A stretch of DNA of 64,000 nucleotides from Mongoliimonas terrestris (GTDB lineage Bacteria > Pseudomonadota > Alphaproteobacteria > Rhizobiales > Pleomorphomonadaceae): the NCBI RefSeq assembly GCF_001927285.1, contig NZ_MSIG01000004.1, positions 1 to 64,000 of the forward strand, read 5' to 3'. Position numbers and translations under genes: made by a program. The notes under the pieces are model-generated. The model was not told the origin of the DNA. It saw nothing but the letters and a program-made list of their open reading frames with translations, and searched no databases. Shown here piece by piece: positions 7,767 to 16,799 of the stretch (positions are counted from its first letter, which is position 1; the number at the start of each line of letters is the position of its first letter).

Positions 7767-8975
7767 TCAGCGCACCACGCCGCCGTCCGTCGTGCCAGGC
7801 GCGGCCTCCGGCGCCTGCACCAGCGCGGCGTCCTCCCCGAGCCCCAGATAGGCGTCGAGCCCGGCGATGGCCTTCGGCTCCAGCCCCCCGTCGAGCCCGT
7901 CCGCCAGGCGCGTTTCGGCCGATCGGGCGTCTTCGCCGTCCGGCCCGCCGCGGTCGAGCGCGTCCGCCTTGTCGTTGGCATAGGCGGCGATCCTGTCGAT
8001 GCCGGCGTCCATGGCCGGATCGCTCTTGCCGGCCTTCGGCCGTTCCACCGACGTGCCCGCCGGCGGCAGCGCCGTGGTGGCCGGGTCGGAGACGTCGATG
8101 CCGAGCAGCCGATCGATCGCCCGGATGCTCTCCGCGGTCGCCGGCCGCGCGGCCTGGCTGATCAGCCAGGTGTTCACCTGGCGAAGCGCCGTGGTGCGCT
8201 GGAAGGCGTCGGAGACCGCCACCGCGCTCCGCTTGGCGGGGCCGTAGACGGAAAGCGCCTCCAGCGCCTCGACCGAATAGGCCTGCCGCCTGCGCGTGGG
8301 CGCGCCCCAGCCGTCGTCCGCCGGCGGTCCGCTCCGGGTGCCGGGCGGCGGCCCATAGGGATCGGCCGCATAGGGATCCTGGCCATACGGGTCTCGCCCG
8401 TAGGGATCCTGCCCGTAGGGGTCGCTGGCGGGGCCTCGTGCGTAGGGATCCTCGTAGGCGTCCATCCCGTAGGGGTCCGGAACGGCCGCGCTGTCGCGGT
8501 CCTCGTACCAGTCTCCCTCGGGCGGAAGGCGGCGGTCGCGGTCGCGGCGGTTGGAATAGCCGCGCGGCGCCGCGCCCGGGTCGAGGTCCTCCTCGTAGAG
8601 AAGGTCGGCGGGCGGAACCGGTCGCCGTCCCTCCCGCCAGCCGGGTGCCCGGTTGCCGTAGTCCGGATCCGGCACGAAACCGGTGTCGGGGGGCAGGTCG
8701 TCATAGCCCGGCGGCGGCGCGTCGTAGGCGTCCGGCAACCGTGGCCGGTAGACCGGCGGCGGGTCGCCATAGTCCGGTGGCGGCTCCAGGTAGACCGGAC
8801 CGCGGTCGAACGGGTTCCACCACTGAGCGGCGGCCGGGCCGGAGAGCGCGAGCAGCGTCGCCGCGACCGCGGCCACACCCGAGACACACCGCGCGCCGTG
8901 CTGCCTGACGGAGGCTGGCAGGACGGCGAGCAGCCCGATGGCGCGCCGAACGTTGACGGTGGCGGTGAACCGCAT
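7767..8975 (-). CDS. secreted proline/tyrosine-rich DPYG-repeat protein
   Basis: 402 residues. An N-terminal export signal is likely (basic start, then VSGVAAVAATLLALSGPAAAQ). The mature protein begins with a long Pro/Tyr/Asp-rich low-complexity region containing tandem DPYG units at about residues 168-210, then an alpha-helical C-terminal half (from about QAYSVEALEALSVYG) with TWLISQAARPATAESIRAID. No known enzyme domain is recognised. A cell-envelope role is plausible from the signal and composition only. A GGGAG site precedes the ATG. It converges on the LuxR-type gene with a 51-base gap. The rigid repeat could act as a spacer across the periplasm. Confidence 0.75.
   Translation of the reverse strand: MRFTATVNVRRAIGLLAVLPASVRQHGARCVSGVAAVAATLLALSGPAAAQWWNPFDRGPVYLEPPPDYGDPPPVYRPRLPDAYDAPPPGYDDLPPDTGFVPDPDYGNRAPGWREGRRPVPPADLLYEEDLDPGAAPRGYSNRRDRDRRLPPEGDWYEDRDSAAVPDPYGMDAYEDPYARGPASDPYGQDPYGRDPYGQDPYAADPYGPPPGTRSGPPADDGWGAPTRRRQAYSVEALEALSVYGPAKRSAVAVSDAFQRTTALRQVNTWLISQAARPATAESIRAIDRLLGIDVSDPATTALPPAGTSVERPKAGKSDPAMDAGIDRIAAYANDKADALDRGGPDGEDARSAETRLADGLDGGLEPKAIAGLDAYLGLGEDAALVQAPEAAPGTTDGGVVR
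8352..8453 (-). repeat. DNA encoding DPYG tandem units
   Basis: Short near-identical units each encode Asp-Pro-Tyr-Gly or Asp-Pro-Tyr-Ala, with 12-15 base spacing in most of the tract. Successive units read DPYG-Q, DPYG-R, DPYG-Q, DPYA-A, DPYG. Codon use varies between units (GGATC or GGGTC on the plus strand), so the repeat is kept at protein level. Confidence 0.6.
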
Positions 8976-9259
8976 GCGGACTCCCGGTGTTGGTCTGGCA
9001 GGGTGCCTGTCCAGATGAGCACCCGCTTTCGATCGACGGCTGAAGCGGTCTCAGCCCCTTGCAAGAATGATCTACGCGTCAAACATGGCGCGGAGCGGGC
9101 GGCGCGCTTCGACGCGGAACACCTCCGGCGCGCCCGTTTCGGTCCACTGTTCGCCGGCCGGCTTGTGCGAACCCGAACCGCCTGCCGTGCGTTCCCCGGT
9201 CGACCATCGTCGCGCCTCAGCCCTCGCTCACCCCGCCTGCCCACCCTAGGAGCCTTTCC

Positions 9260-10087
9260 ATGTTCGACGTCGACGCAAACGGCATCTCCATCCCGGTCCT
9301 CGGCTACGGCACCTACAAGGTGAAGGGCGCCGACGGCAGCCGGGTGGTGGAAGAGGCCCTCGAGGTGGGCTACCGCCACCTGGACACCGCCCAGATCTAC
9401 GAGAACGAGGCCGACGTGGGCGCCGCCATCGCGGCGTCGGGCGTTCCGCGCGACGACCTCTTCGTCACCACCAAGGTCTGGCCGACCAACACCCATCCGG
9501 ACCGCATGCTGGCGTCCGTGGAGGAGAGCCTTGCCAAGCTCCGCCTCGACCGGGTGGACCTGCTGCTCATCCACTGGCCGAAGTTCGAGACCACGCTTGA
9601 GGAGACCATCGAACAGCTCGTCGCCGCCCGGGAGAAAGGCTACACCCGCGCCATCGGCATCTCCAACTTCAACCGGGAGCAGACCGACCGGGCCGCCGCG
9701 GTGTCCGGTGGGACCCTCGCGGTCAACCAGGTGGAGTACCACCCCTTCCTGGACCAGTCCGCGCTGAAGGAGACGCTCGCGCGCCACAAGATGGCCCTCG
9801 TCGCCTATTCGCCGCTCGCCCAGGGGCGGGTCATCGACGAGCCGACGGTCTCCAGCATGGCCGACCTGAAGAAGCGCGATCCGGCCCAGGTGGCGCTGCG
9901 CTGGCTGATCCAACAGCCCGGCGTCATCGCCATCCCGAAGGCCTCCAACCCCGAGCGCATGCGGGCGAACTTCGACATTTTCTCGTTCGAGCTCAGCGAC
10001 GAGGAAATGCATGCCATCAACCGCATCGGCGCGCCGACGGGCCGCCTGGTCTCCCCCGCCGATCTCGCGCCGGACTGGACCGCCTGA
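9260..10087 (+). CDS. aldo/keto reductase (2,5-diketo-gluconate reductase-like)
   Basis: 275 residues, a TIM-barrel NADPH-dependent carbonyl reductase. The catalytic tetrad is visible: Asp and Tyr in HLDTAQIYENE, Lys in FVTTKVWPTN, His in LLLIHWPKF. The C-terminal NADPH-binding signature is IAIPKASNPERMRANFDIF. Overall it resembles the DkgA/DkgB (AKR5) group, which reduces diketogluconate, methylglyoxal and other small carbonyls; the true substrate is not defined by sequence. AGGAG precedes the ATG by seven bases. It stands alone, with a 284-base upstream gap shared with the divergent secreted-protein gene. Confidence 0.9.
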   Translation: MFDVDANGISIPVLGYGTYKVKGADGSRVVEEALEVGYRHLDTAQIYENEADVGAAIAASGVPRDDLFVTTKVWPTNTHPDRMLASVEESLAKLRLDRVDLLLIHWPKFETTLEETIEQLVAAREKGYTRAIGISNFNREQTDRAAAVSGGTLAVNQVEYHPFLDQSALKETLARHKMALVAYSPLAQGRVIDEPTVSSMADLKKRDPAQVALRWLIQQPGVIAIPKASNPERMRANFDIFSFELSDEEMHAINRIGAPTGRLVSPADLAPDWTA

Positions 10088-10233
10088 GGGCGAACCGGTC
10101 ATCGTCACTGATTTCCTGCGCCGATGCGCATTTGTGCATCGCGGCGCAGGAGATCGCATGCATTGACAGTTATGAGTTCTTTTAGGAGAGGCGAGTATTT
10201 CTCTTGTGCATGGACCGCATAGGAGCATACAAA

Positions 10234-11907
10234 ATGCCAATACAAACAAGAATCTATGCCATCGTTGCCGTATTGGGCCTGCTGGCCGCCGCCATCGCCG
10301 GCCTCGCCCTGCAGTCGATGAATGCATATGACCAACAAATGGAACAGTACCGGGTCGCCTCGGAACGGGCGTTCAAGGGCGAGCGGCTCAATCGCCTGGT
10401 GACCGCGGCCGTGATGGAATCCCGTGGCATCTATGCGGCTGCCGACCAGGAAGCCGCCAAGCCTTTCGCGGCGGGCCTTCGCAAGGTGCTTGGCAACATC
10501 GACGCCCATCTTGCCGACTGGCAGTCCAAGATTTCGGCCGACGAGAAGGCCGTGTTCGAGCCGGTGCTCGCCAAGTCCAAGGAATTCATCGCCTTCCGGA
10601 CCGAGGTGGCGCGTCTTGCCGAGGAGGAGTCGCCCCAGGCGGCCAACGCCCTCGGCAACAACGAAGCGAACCGGACCAACCGCAAGCAGTTCCAGGCCAG
10701 CATCGACGCGCTCGTGGAGACCGACCAGGGGGCCTTGGACGCCGTGGTGTCGTCGCTGGAAGCCTTTCACACCCAGCGCGCGCAGCTGATCCTCGTCATC
10801 GCCGGGGTCGGCATCGTCCTCGGTGCCGGCATCGCCACCTTCATCGGCCTTCGCACCATCGTCCGTCCGCTGCGCGCCGTCACGACCGTGCTGGAGCGCG
10901 TGTCCGAGGGCGACTACTCGGCCAAGGTCGCCGAGACCGCCGGCCGGGACGAGATCGGCCGCCTGTGGCGCACCATCTCCCGTCTGACCACGGCGCTCAA
11001 GGCCGCGGAGGACACCCGCGCCGCGCAGCGCCAGCGCGACGCCGACATGGTGGCCGAGCGGCTTGCCGAGACGGAAGCACTCACCAACCGGTTCCGCTCG
11101 GAAGTGGGCGGCCTGATCGACGAGGTGGCGTCCGCCTCGCGCACCCTGATCGGCGCCGCCGAGGTCCTGGCCGGCGACGCCGCCGCCACCTCCGAGCGCT
11201 CGGCCAGCGTGGCCCGCGCCTCCAACGAAACCTCCGGCAGCGTCCAGGCGGTCGCCAGCGCCTCGCAGGAGCTGTCCGCTTCCATCGCGGAGATCGGCCG
11301 CCAGATCAGCGACGCCTCGCAGCTCATCAACCAGGCGGTGGGCGAAGCCCATGCCACGGACGAGGAGGTGAAGGCGCTGGCGGATGGCACCAGCCGGATC
11401 GGCGTCATCGTCGCCATGATCCAGGCGATCGCCGAGCAGACCAACCTTCTCGCCCTCAACGCCACCATCGAGGCGGCCCGGGCCGGTGACGCGGGCCGCG
11501 GCTTCGCCGTCGTGGCCTCCGAGGTGAAGGCGCTCGCCAACCAGACCGCCAAGGCGACCCAGGACATCGAGGCGCAGATGGGCGCCATCCAGTCCTCCAC
11601 CGCCCGCACGGTCAGCCGCATCGCCGACATCTCCGGGCGCATCAGCACCCTCGACACCATCACCGGCGCGGTCGCGGCCGCGGCGGAGCAGCAGAACGCC
11701 GCCACCGGCGAGATCGCTTCGCGCATCACCGAGGCGGCGAACGGCGCCGGCCACGTGGCGGCGGTGATCGAGGACGTGCAGAAGACGGCGGTGAAGAGCG
11801 GCACCGCCTCCCGCGAGGTTCTCGCCGCGGCGACCCGCCTCGGCACCCAGGCGAACGAGCTGCAGTCCAAGCTCGACCGCTTCCTCTCCAGCATGAAGGC
11901 CGCCTGA
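10234..11907 (+). CDS. methyl-accepting chemotaxis protein
   Basis: 557 residues. Transmembrane segment 1 spans about residues 5-27, a periplasmic helical sensor region about 30-185, and segment 2 about 186-210 ([21 protein letters not shown]). A HAMP domain follows ([22 protein letters not shown]), then a long signalling coiled coil with the hairpin tip [20 protein letters not shown], which contacts CheA/CheW. There is no NWETF-type CheR tether at the C-terminus. The ATG at 10234 is preferred over 10204 because AGGAG lies nine bases upstream. The ligand is unknown; it is an orphan receptor with no che genes nearby. Confidence 0.93.
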   Translation: MPIQTRIYAIVAVLGLLAAAIAGLALQSMNAYDQQMEQYRVASERAFKGERLNRLVTAAVMESRGIYAAADQEAAKPFAAGLRKVLGNIDAHLADWQSKISADEKAVFEPVLAKSKEFIAFRTEVARLAEEESPQAANALGNNEANRTNRKQFQASIDALVETDQGALDAVVSSLEAFHTQRAQLILVIAGVGIVLGAGIATFIGLRTIVRPLRAVTTVLERVSEGDYSAKVAETAGRDEIGRLWRTISRLTTALKAAEDTRAAQRQRDADMVAERLAETEALTNRFRSEVGGLIDEVASASRTLIGAAEVLAGDAAATSERSASVARASNETSGSVQAVASASQELSASIAEIGRQISDASQLINQAVGEAHATDEEVKALADGTSRIGVIVAMIQAIAEQTNLLALNATIEAARAGDAGRGFAVVASEVKALANQTAKATQDIEAQMGAIQSSTARTVSRIADISGRISTLDTITGAVAAAAEQQNAATGEIASRITEAANGAGHVAAVIEDVQKTAVKSGTASREVLAAATRLGTQANELQSKLDRFLSSMKAA

Positions 11908-11927
11908 GGCCAGCCTGCAAGACCTCG

Positions 11928-11962
11928 ACCGGGCGGGCTTCGGACCGCCCGGTTCCGTTTTC
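11928..11962 (+). terminator. terminator after chemoreceptor gene
   Basis: The perfect 9-bp inverted repeat ACCGGGCGG / CCGCCCGGT is followed by a T-rich stretch (TCCGTTTT). It lies 20 bases after the chemoreceptor stop codon. Confidence 0.75.
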
Positions 11963-12235
11963 CTGGCCGCACGAAGGCTCCTGGTGATCGGTGTCAGCAT
12001 CGGGGGCCACTGTCGGTGGGCCAGCGCCGTCGCCGCGTCTCCCGGCCGGCGCGCCGTTGACATCCGCGGGCGCCATCCTTATGGTCCGCGCGACCTCGGA
12101 CAGGGGGTTTTCCGCCAGTCCGTTTCAGCACAAAAGATCGGATCCGGTCGAATCGTGGCTGAGAGGCCCGCCGCTTCCCCCGTGGGGCGCGCGCGGCTCC
12201 GCCGGCGGTTCGTGGGTTCGGAAGGGAACGTACCC
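11963..12235 (+). other. rpmJ leader region
   Basis: This gap between the chemoreceptor terminator and rpmJ holds the probable rpmJ promoter (12057-12085) and then a leader of about 145 bases before the ATG. No protein is supported here. Confidence 0.5.
12057..12085 (+). promoter_or_regulatory. sigma70-type promoter for rpmJ
   Basis: A perfect -35 TTGACA (12057-12062), a 17-base spacer and the -10 TATGGT (12080-12085) lie 150 bases upstream of rpmJ. This is one of the few consensus-like promoters that can be read in the window. Confidence 0.6.
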
Positions 12236-12361
12236 ATGAAGATCAAGAACTCGCTGCGGTCCCTCCTCGGCCGCGACCGGAACAACCGCCTGGTGCGCCG
12301 CAAGGGCCGCATCTTCATCATCAACAAGAAGAACCCGCGCTACAAGGCGCGCCAGGGCTGA
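12236..12361 (+). CDS. rpmJ: 50S ribosomal protein L36 (cysteine-free form)
   Basis: 41 residues, beginning [15 protein letters not shown] and ending [12 protein letters not shown], with the diagnostic [12 protein letters not shown] core. It is a component of the large ribosomal subunit. The sequence has none of the Cys/His residues of the zinc-binding C+ form; this C- form is the usual single L36 in many alphaproteobacteria. A GGAAGGGAA stretch upstream can serve as ribosome binding site. It is too short for many gene finders. The next gene starts 92 bases on and may be co-transcribed. Confidence 0.96.
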   Translation: MKIKNSLRSLLGRDRNNRLVRRKGRIFIINKKNPRYKARQG

Positions 12362-12427
12362 AGCCCCGGCGGGCGTCGCCTCAGGCGGCCGCCCCGTGTT
12401 CACATCTTGTCGAACGGCTCGACGCGG

Positions 12428-12456
12428 CATGCCGGGAGGTCTATCTTCCCGGCATG
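12428..12456 (+). promoter_or_regulatory. hairpin enclosing the start codon of the TPR gene
   Basis: A perfect 10-bp inverted repeat, CATGCCGGGA (12428-12437) and TCCCGGCATG (12447-12456), is separated by nine bases. The downstream arm contains the ATG (12454) of the TPR gene, and the GGGAGG ribosome-binding candidate lies in the upstream arm and loop. In RNA the structure would hide the start codon. Confidence 0.6.
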
Positions 12457-13176
12457 TCTTCGTTTGATCGCTTCCGCTCCGCTCGCCGCGCCGCCGTCCT
12501 GATGCTGGCGGCAGGCCTTTCGCTCGCCGGTGTTTCTGCCGGCGCGCAGACGATCGTCCCGCCGCCGCCACCCGCCGCGCCGGACCAGGGTGTCGCCCCG
12601 TCCGAGCCGAGCCTCGACAGCATCGATCCGGGCGCCGCCCGCCGCGCCCCACCGTCCGCCGACCGGGCCGTCAAGTCCGCCTTGCCGGAGAACCCCGCCG
12701 CCGAGCTGGACCCGCTCTTTGAGCAACTCGCCACGGCGAAGACGCCGATGGAGTCCCATCCGCTGGAGCAGCGGATCCTGCGGATCATCACCACCAGCGG
12801 CAGCGCCACCGTCGACCTTTTGATGGAGTGGGCCGACCGGGCCATCGCCGCCAAGAACTATCCGGCCGCCCTCGATCTCCTGGACGACGCGGTCGCCCTC
12901 AAGCCGGACTTCGCCGAGGCCTACAACCGCCGCGCCACGGTCTACTACCTCATCGACGACTACACCCGCTCGATCGGCGACATCCGCCGCACCCTGGCGC
13001 TCGAGCCGCGCCACTTCGGCGCTCTCACCGGCCTTGGCGCCATCCTGGCCGAGATCGAGGAGACGGAGCGGGCGCGCGACATCTACCGGCGGGCGCTCGC
13101 CATCGCGCCGCAGCTGAAGTCCGTCCAGGAGGCGCTCGACAAGCTGGACGAGCGGGCCGCCGGACGGGGCATCTGA
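12454..13176 (+). CDS. periplasmic tetratricopeptide repeat protein
   Basis: 240 residues. An N-terminal signal peptide (hydrophobic VLMLAAGLSLAGVSAGAQ) is followed by a proline-rich linker and then TPR units from about residue 125: ADRAIAAKNYPAALDLLDDAVALKPDFAEAYNRRA, then YYLIDDYTRSIGDIRRTLALEPRHFGALTGLG, then a third unit. TPRs mediate protein-protein contacts; the partner is unknown. The ATG at 12454 fits the signal peptide well but lies inside a strong hairpin. It follows rpmJ closely on the same strand, an arrangement I recall from related bacteria but cannot check here. Confidence 0.85.
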   Translation: MSSFDRFRSARRAAVLMLAAGLSLAGVSAGAQTIVPPPPPAAPDQGVAPSEPSLDSIDPGAARRAPPSADRAVKSALPENPAAELDPLFEQLATAKTPMESHPLEQRILRIITTSGSATVDLLMEWADRAIAAKNYPAALDLLDDAVALKPDFAEAYNRRATVYYLIDDYTRSIGDIRRTLALEPRHFGALTGLGAILAEIEETERARDIYRRALAIAPQLKSVQEALDKLDERAAGRGI

Positions 13177-13222
13177 GCCCCATGCCGGACGGCGTCCTCG
13201 CGGGCCGACACGGCCGGGCGGC

Positions 13223-14185
13223 ATGCTGACCGTCCTCGGCGCCATCGTGCTGATCCTCGGCGGTCTTGCTGCCTGGACGGCGCTCGCCACCCGGCGCCTC
13301 GCCGCGCGGCTTGCCGCCGTCGGCGCCTACGCGACCGTCGAAGGCGTACGCCTCCACTATCTCGACCAGCCGGCCACCGATTCTGCCGCCGGCCCCCCGG
13401 TGCTCTTCCTCCACGGCGCCAGCGGCAATCTCAACGAGCCACGCGCCGCCATGGCGGGCCGCCTGACGGACCGGCGGGTGATCTTCGTGGACCGCCCCGG
13501 CCACGGCCATTCAGCCCGGCCCGACCGCAGCTTCTCCGCTCCGGCCGCGCAGGCGCGCGTGATCGCCGGCCTGCTGGAGACGCTCGGCACCGGCAAGGTG
13601 GTGGTGGTCGGCCATTCGTGGGGCGGATCGGTCGCCGCGGCACTCGCCGTGCTCCATCCGGACAAGGTGGCCGGGCTCGTCTTCGTGGCGCCGGCGACGC
13701 ATCCCTGGCCGGGCGGCGTCACCTGGTACTATCCGATCGCCGCCCATCCGGTGATCGGCCGCCTGTTCGCCTGGACGCTCGTTTATCCGCTCGGCCGGCT
13801 CGCCCTCGACAAGGCGGCGGCCGGCGTCTTCGCACCGGAACCGGTACCGGCCCGCTACACGGAAGACGCCCATGTGGAGCTGGTGCTGCGGCCCCGGTCC
13901 TTCATCGCCAACGCCGAGGACGTGACGGACCTGAAGGCCAACGTCACCGCCCTCGCGCCGCGCTATGCCGAGATCACCGCGCCCACCGTCATCGTTACCG
14001 GCGACACGGACGGCATCGTCCTGCCGTCGATCCACTCGGACGGTCTGAAGCGCGACATCCCCGGCGCCGAGCTGATCGTCCTGCCGGGCGTCGGCCACAT
14101 GCCCCACCACACCCGGCCGGACGTTGTGGCGGAGGCCATCGCCCGCGTGACCGCGCGCGCCTCGAACGCCACCGCCGCCGCCTGA
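13223..14185 (+). CDS. alpha/beta hydrolase, membrane-anchored
   Basis: 320 residues. An N-terminal hydrophobic segment (LTVLGAIVLILGGLAAWTAL) may anchor it to the membrane or act as an uncleaved signal. The hydrolase core has the oxyanion region LFLHGASGN, nucleophile elbow GHSWGGS (catalytic Ser), an acid likely in TGDTDGIV and the catalytic His in GVGHMPHHT. The family includes esterases, lipases and haloperoxidase-like enzymes; the substrate is not predictable. It follows the TPR gene by 46 bases on the same strand and may share its transcript. Confidence 0.88.
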   Translation: MLTVLGAIVLILGGLAAWTALATRRLAARLAAVGAYATVEGVRLHYLDQPATDSAAGPPVLFLHGASGNLNEPRAAMAGRLTDRRVIFVDRPGHGHSARPDRSFSAPAAQARVIAGLLETLGTGKVVVVGHSWGGSVAAALAVLHPDKVAGLVFVAPATHPWPGGVTWYYPIAAHPVIGRLFAWTLVYPLGRLALDKAAAGVFAPEPVPARYTEDAHVELVLRPRSFIANAEDVTDLKANVTALAPRYAEITAPTVIVTGDTDGIVLPSIHSDGLKRDIPGAELIVLPGVGHMPHHTRPDVVAEAIARVTARASNATAAA

Positions 14186-14199
14186 TCGAGAGCATGTCC

Positions 14200-14223
14200 C
14201 GATCGGGTGGAATCCACCGATCG
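14200..14223. repeat. near-perfect inverted repeat between convergent genes
   Basis: CGATCGGGTGGA is followed almost at once by TCCACCGATCG, an imperfect palindrome with one unpaired G. It lies between the convergent hydrolase and EamA genes without a T-run. It could be a bidirectional terminator or an intergenic repeat. Confidence 0.4.
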
Positions 14224-14312
14224 ATGTCGGGGTCACTGCAGGCCGCCGCGATCGATCGGACAGAGGCACGCGAAAAGCCGCATGAACGGCGGCTCATGCC
14301 TGCCTCGCCGGC

Positions 14313-15176
14313 CTAGTTCGCGAACCTTCGCGCGCCCGCGACGCAACCGACAACGGCCACGGTGACGAGCATCGCCGTCGGCGTGACCGATTCCCCCAGA
14401 AGCGCGGCGGCGAGTGCCAGTCCGAAGAAGGGCTGCAGCAGTTGCAACTGTCCGACCGTGGCGATGCCGCCTTGTGTGAGGCCCCGATACCAGAACACGA
14501 ACCCGATGAGCATGCTGAACAGGGAGACATAGCCGAGGCTGAGCCACGCCGGTGCCGAGACGCTGGCGAGAGAGGCCGGCCATTGAAGAAGGGTCAGCAC
14601 CAGCAGCGGCGGCAGCGCCAGGACCAGGGCCCAGGATATGACCTGCCACCCGCCGAGCACCCGAGACAAGACGGCCCCTTCCGCGTAGCCGAAGCCGCAG
14701 ACGATGATGGCCGCCAGCATGAGGCTGTCGCCGATCGGTGACGCGGAGAGCCCTTGCGACACGGTAAAGCCGGCGACGAGAGCGCTGCCGAGGAGCGAAA
14801 ACGCCCAGAACGCCGCCTTCGGGCGTTCGCCGCCTCGGATGACGCCGAAGATGGCCGTGCTCAACGGCAGCAGGCCGATGAACAGGATGGAGTGGGCGGC
14901 CGTGACGTGCTTCAGGGCGAAGGCCGTCAGGAGAGGGAAGCCGACCACGACGCCAAGCGCCACGATCACCAGCGATGGCAGCTCGGTGCGGGACGGACGG
15001 CGCTCCTTGAAGACGAGCAGCAGGGCGCACCCCAGAACGCCGGCGATCGCGCCGCGTGCGACCGTCAGGAACACCGGATCGAACGACTGGACTGCCACAC
15101 GTGTGGCCGGCAGCGACCCGCTGAAAATGATCACCCCGATCAACCCGTTGATCCATCCGCTTGTCGCCCGGTTCAT
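14313..15176 (-). CDS. EamA/DMT family transporter
   Basis: 287 residues with about ten hydrophobic segments arranged as two EamA repeats, the pattern of inner-membrane drug/metabolite exporters (RhaT/YdcZ superfamily). The second repeat shows GYVSLFSMLIGFVFWYRGL and VGQLQLLQPFFGLALAAALLGE, a well-conserved EamA signature. The start at 15176 is chosen because GGAGGG lies five bases upstream; an ATG at 15188 is part of that site. It is divergent from a MocR-type regulator, a common arrangement in which the regulator controls the exporter. The substrate is unknown; amino acids or vitamin-related compounds are typical for the superfamily. Confidence 0.9.
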   Translation of the reverse strand: MNRATSGWINGLIGVIIFSGSLPATRVAVQSFDPVFLTVARGAIAGVLGCALLLVFKERRPSRTELPSLVIVALGVVVGFPLLTAFALKHVTAAHSILFIGLLPLSTAIFGVIRGGERPKAAFWAFSLLGSALVAGFTVSQGLSASPIGDSLMLAAIIVCGFGYAEGAVLSRVLGGWQVISWALVLALPPLLVLTLLQWPASLASVSAPAWLSLGYVSLFSMLIGFVFWYRGLTQGGIATVGQLQLLQPFFGLALAAALLGESVTPTAMLVTVAVVGCVAGARRFAN

Positions 15177-15237
15177 CACACCCTCCATCGTCGGGCGGTC
15201 TTGTCGCTTGGTTCAGATCACTCCGCCAGCTACAGTC

Positions 15238-15289
15238 CAGTACGGATGGAGCGAACTGTTATGGCCGTTGAAGCAGTACGAATGGAACG
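15238..15289 (+). promoter_or_regulatory. direct repeat at the MocR/EamA divergent promoter
   Basis: Two copies of CAGTACGRATGGARCG begin at 15238 and 15274, exactly 36 bases apart. MocR-family regulators are known to bind direct repeats in their own divergent promoters. Each copy contains an in-frame ATG, so the real start of the regulator may be 15246, 15261 or 15282. Confidence 0.5.
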
Positions 15290-16655
15290 CCCGAGTCGCA
15301 GCGGCCTTGTCATGGCGACCATCCATCAGCGAATCGCCTCACGGTGCCTGTCGGCTGGCTCCAAGCTGCCGTCCGTGCGATCGATGGCTCGCTCCCTGCA
15401 GGTCTCCGTCTCGACCGTCGTGGAGGCCTACAACCGCCTCGTCGCCGATGGCGTGATCGCATCGCGGCCTGGATCCGGCTTCTATGTCGCCGCCCAGGCG
15501 ACCCCGATGACCCTGTCGGCGATCGGACCGAAACGCGACCGCGCCATCGATCCGCTCTGGGTGTCGCGGCAATCGCTGGAGACGGACGATGCCGTACCCA
15601 AGCCCGGATGTGGATGGCTGCCGGCGTCGTGGTTGCCGGAGGCGAGGATCAGGGCCGGCTTGCGCGCCGCCTCTCGCGGGGGAGCGGACGCCCTTGCCAA
15701 CTATGCGTCTCCCCTCGGCCTGCCGCCGCTCAGACAGCTGATCGGCAGGCGGCTCGGCGAGCGCGGCGTCGAAGCGGCACCGGATCAGATCATCCTGACC
15801 GAGAGCGGAACCCAGGCGATCGACCTCCTGTGCCGAACCCTGCTCGAACCCGGCAGCACCGTCCTCGTCGACGACCCGTGCTACTTCAACTTCCAGGCCC
15901 TGCTGCGGGCCCATCGCGTTCGGATGGTCGGCGTTCCCTACACGCCCGTGGGTCCGGACCTGGATGCGTTCGCGGCCGTTCTGGCCGCGCACCGGCCGCG
16001 CCTCTACATCACGAATTCGGCCGTGCACAATCCGACCGGCGCGACCCTTTCGCCAGTGGTCGCCCACAAGATCCTCAAGCTTGCGGACCAGCATGGGCTG
16101 GTGATCGTGGAGGACGACATTTTCGCGGACTTCGAGCACCAGCCGGCGCCGCGCCTCGCGGGGTTCGACGGGTTGGATCGGGTCATTGCCATCGGCAGCT
16201 TTTCGAAGACGCTGTCGGCGGCGGTCCGCTGCGGCTTCATCGCCGCCAAGCCGGCGCTGATCGACGGTCTCGTGGATCTCAAAATCGCCACCACGTTCGG
16301 CGGCGGACGCCTGAATGAGGACCTCGTCCACACCGTTCTTGCTGACGGCGGCTACCGCAAGCACGCGGAGCGGCTGCGCGGCCGCCTCGAACGGGCGCGC
16401 CGCGAGGTCGGAGCGCGCCTCAAGGAACTCGGTTTCGAACCTTGGATCGAGCCGAGGGCCGGCATGTTCCTGTGGTGCCGCGTGCCCGGCGGCTGCGATG
16501 CGGGAGACCTGGCTCGCGCGGCCCTGCGGAGCGATATGGTTCTGGCCCCGGGCAACGTCTTCAGCGTGTCGCAGACGGCCGGAGCCTTCATGCGCTTCAA
16601 CGTCGCGCAAATGCAGGACAGCCGGACGTTCGAGGTGCTGCGGACGCTCGTCTGA
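15261..16655 (+). CDS. MocR-type (GntR/aminotransferase) transcriptional regulator
   Basis: About 464 residues. The N-terminal GntR winged helix is at about 8-75 (LPSVRSMARSLQVSVSTVVEAYNRLVADG). A class I aminotransferase domain follows, with NPTGATLSPVV and the PLP lysine in SFSKTLSAAVRCGF. These regulators use PLP as effector and often control amino acid, vitamin B6 or export genes. The ATG at 15261 follows GGAG by nine bases; 15246 is an alternative. It is divergent from the EamA exporter, its likely target. Confidence 0.9.
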   Translation: MAVEAVRMERPSRSGLVMATIHQRIASRCLSAGSKLPSVRSMARSLQVSVSTVVEAYNRLVADGVIASRPGSGFYVAAQATPMTLSAIGPKRDRAIDPLWVSRQSLETDDAVPKPGCGWLPASWLPEARIRAGLRAASRGGADALANYASPLGLPPLRQLIGRRLGERGVEAAPDQIILTESGTQAIDLLCRTLLEPGSTVLVDDPCYFNFQALLRAHRVRMVGVPYTPVGPDLDAFAAVLAAHRPRLYITNSAVHNPTGATLSPVVAHKILKLADQHGLVIVEDDIFADFEHQPAPRLAGFDGLDRVIAIGSFSKTLSAAVRCGFIAAKPALIDGLVDLKIATTFGGGRLNEDLVHTVLADGGYRKHAERLRGRLERARREVGARLKELGFEPWIEPRAGMFLWCRVPGGCDAGDLARAALRSDMVLAPGNVFSVSQTAGAFMRFNVAQMQDSRTFEVLRTLV

Positions 16656-16799
16656 AGGGCGGGGAGGCCCTTCTTGCGGCCTGTCGGCGACGCCGTCGAC
16701 GGGCAACGCTGTCGGACGCGGCGTCGTCGCGCTGGAGCACTCTCGCGTCGATCAAGTCGCTCAACTCGATCGGAGAACGCTCCAGCGGCCGGACGGCAC

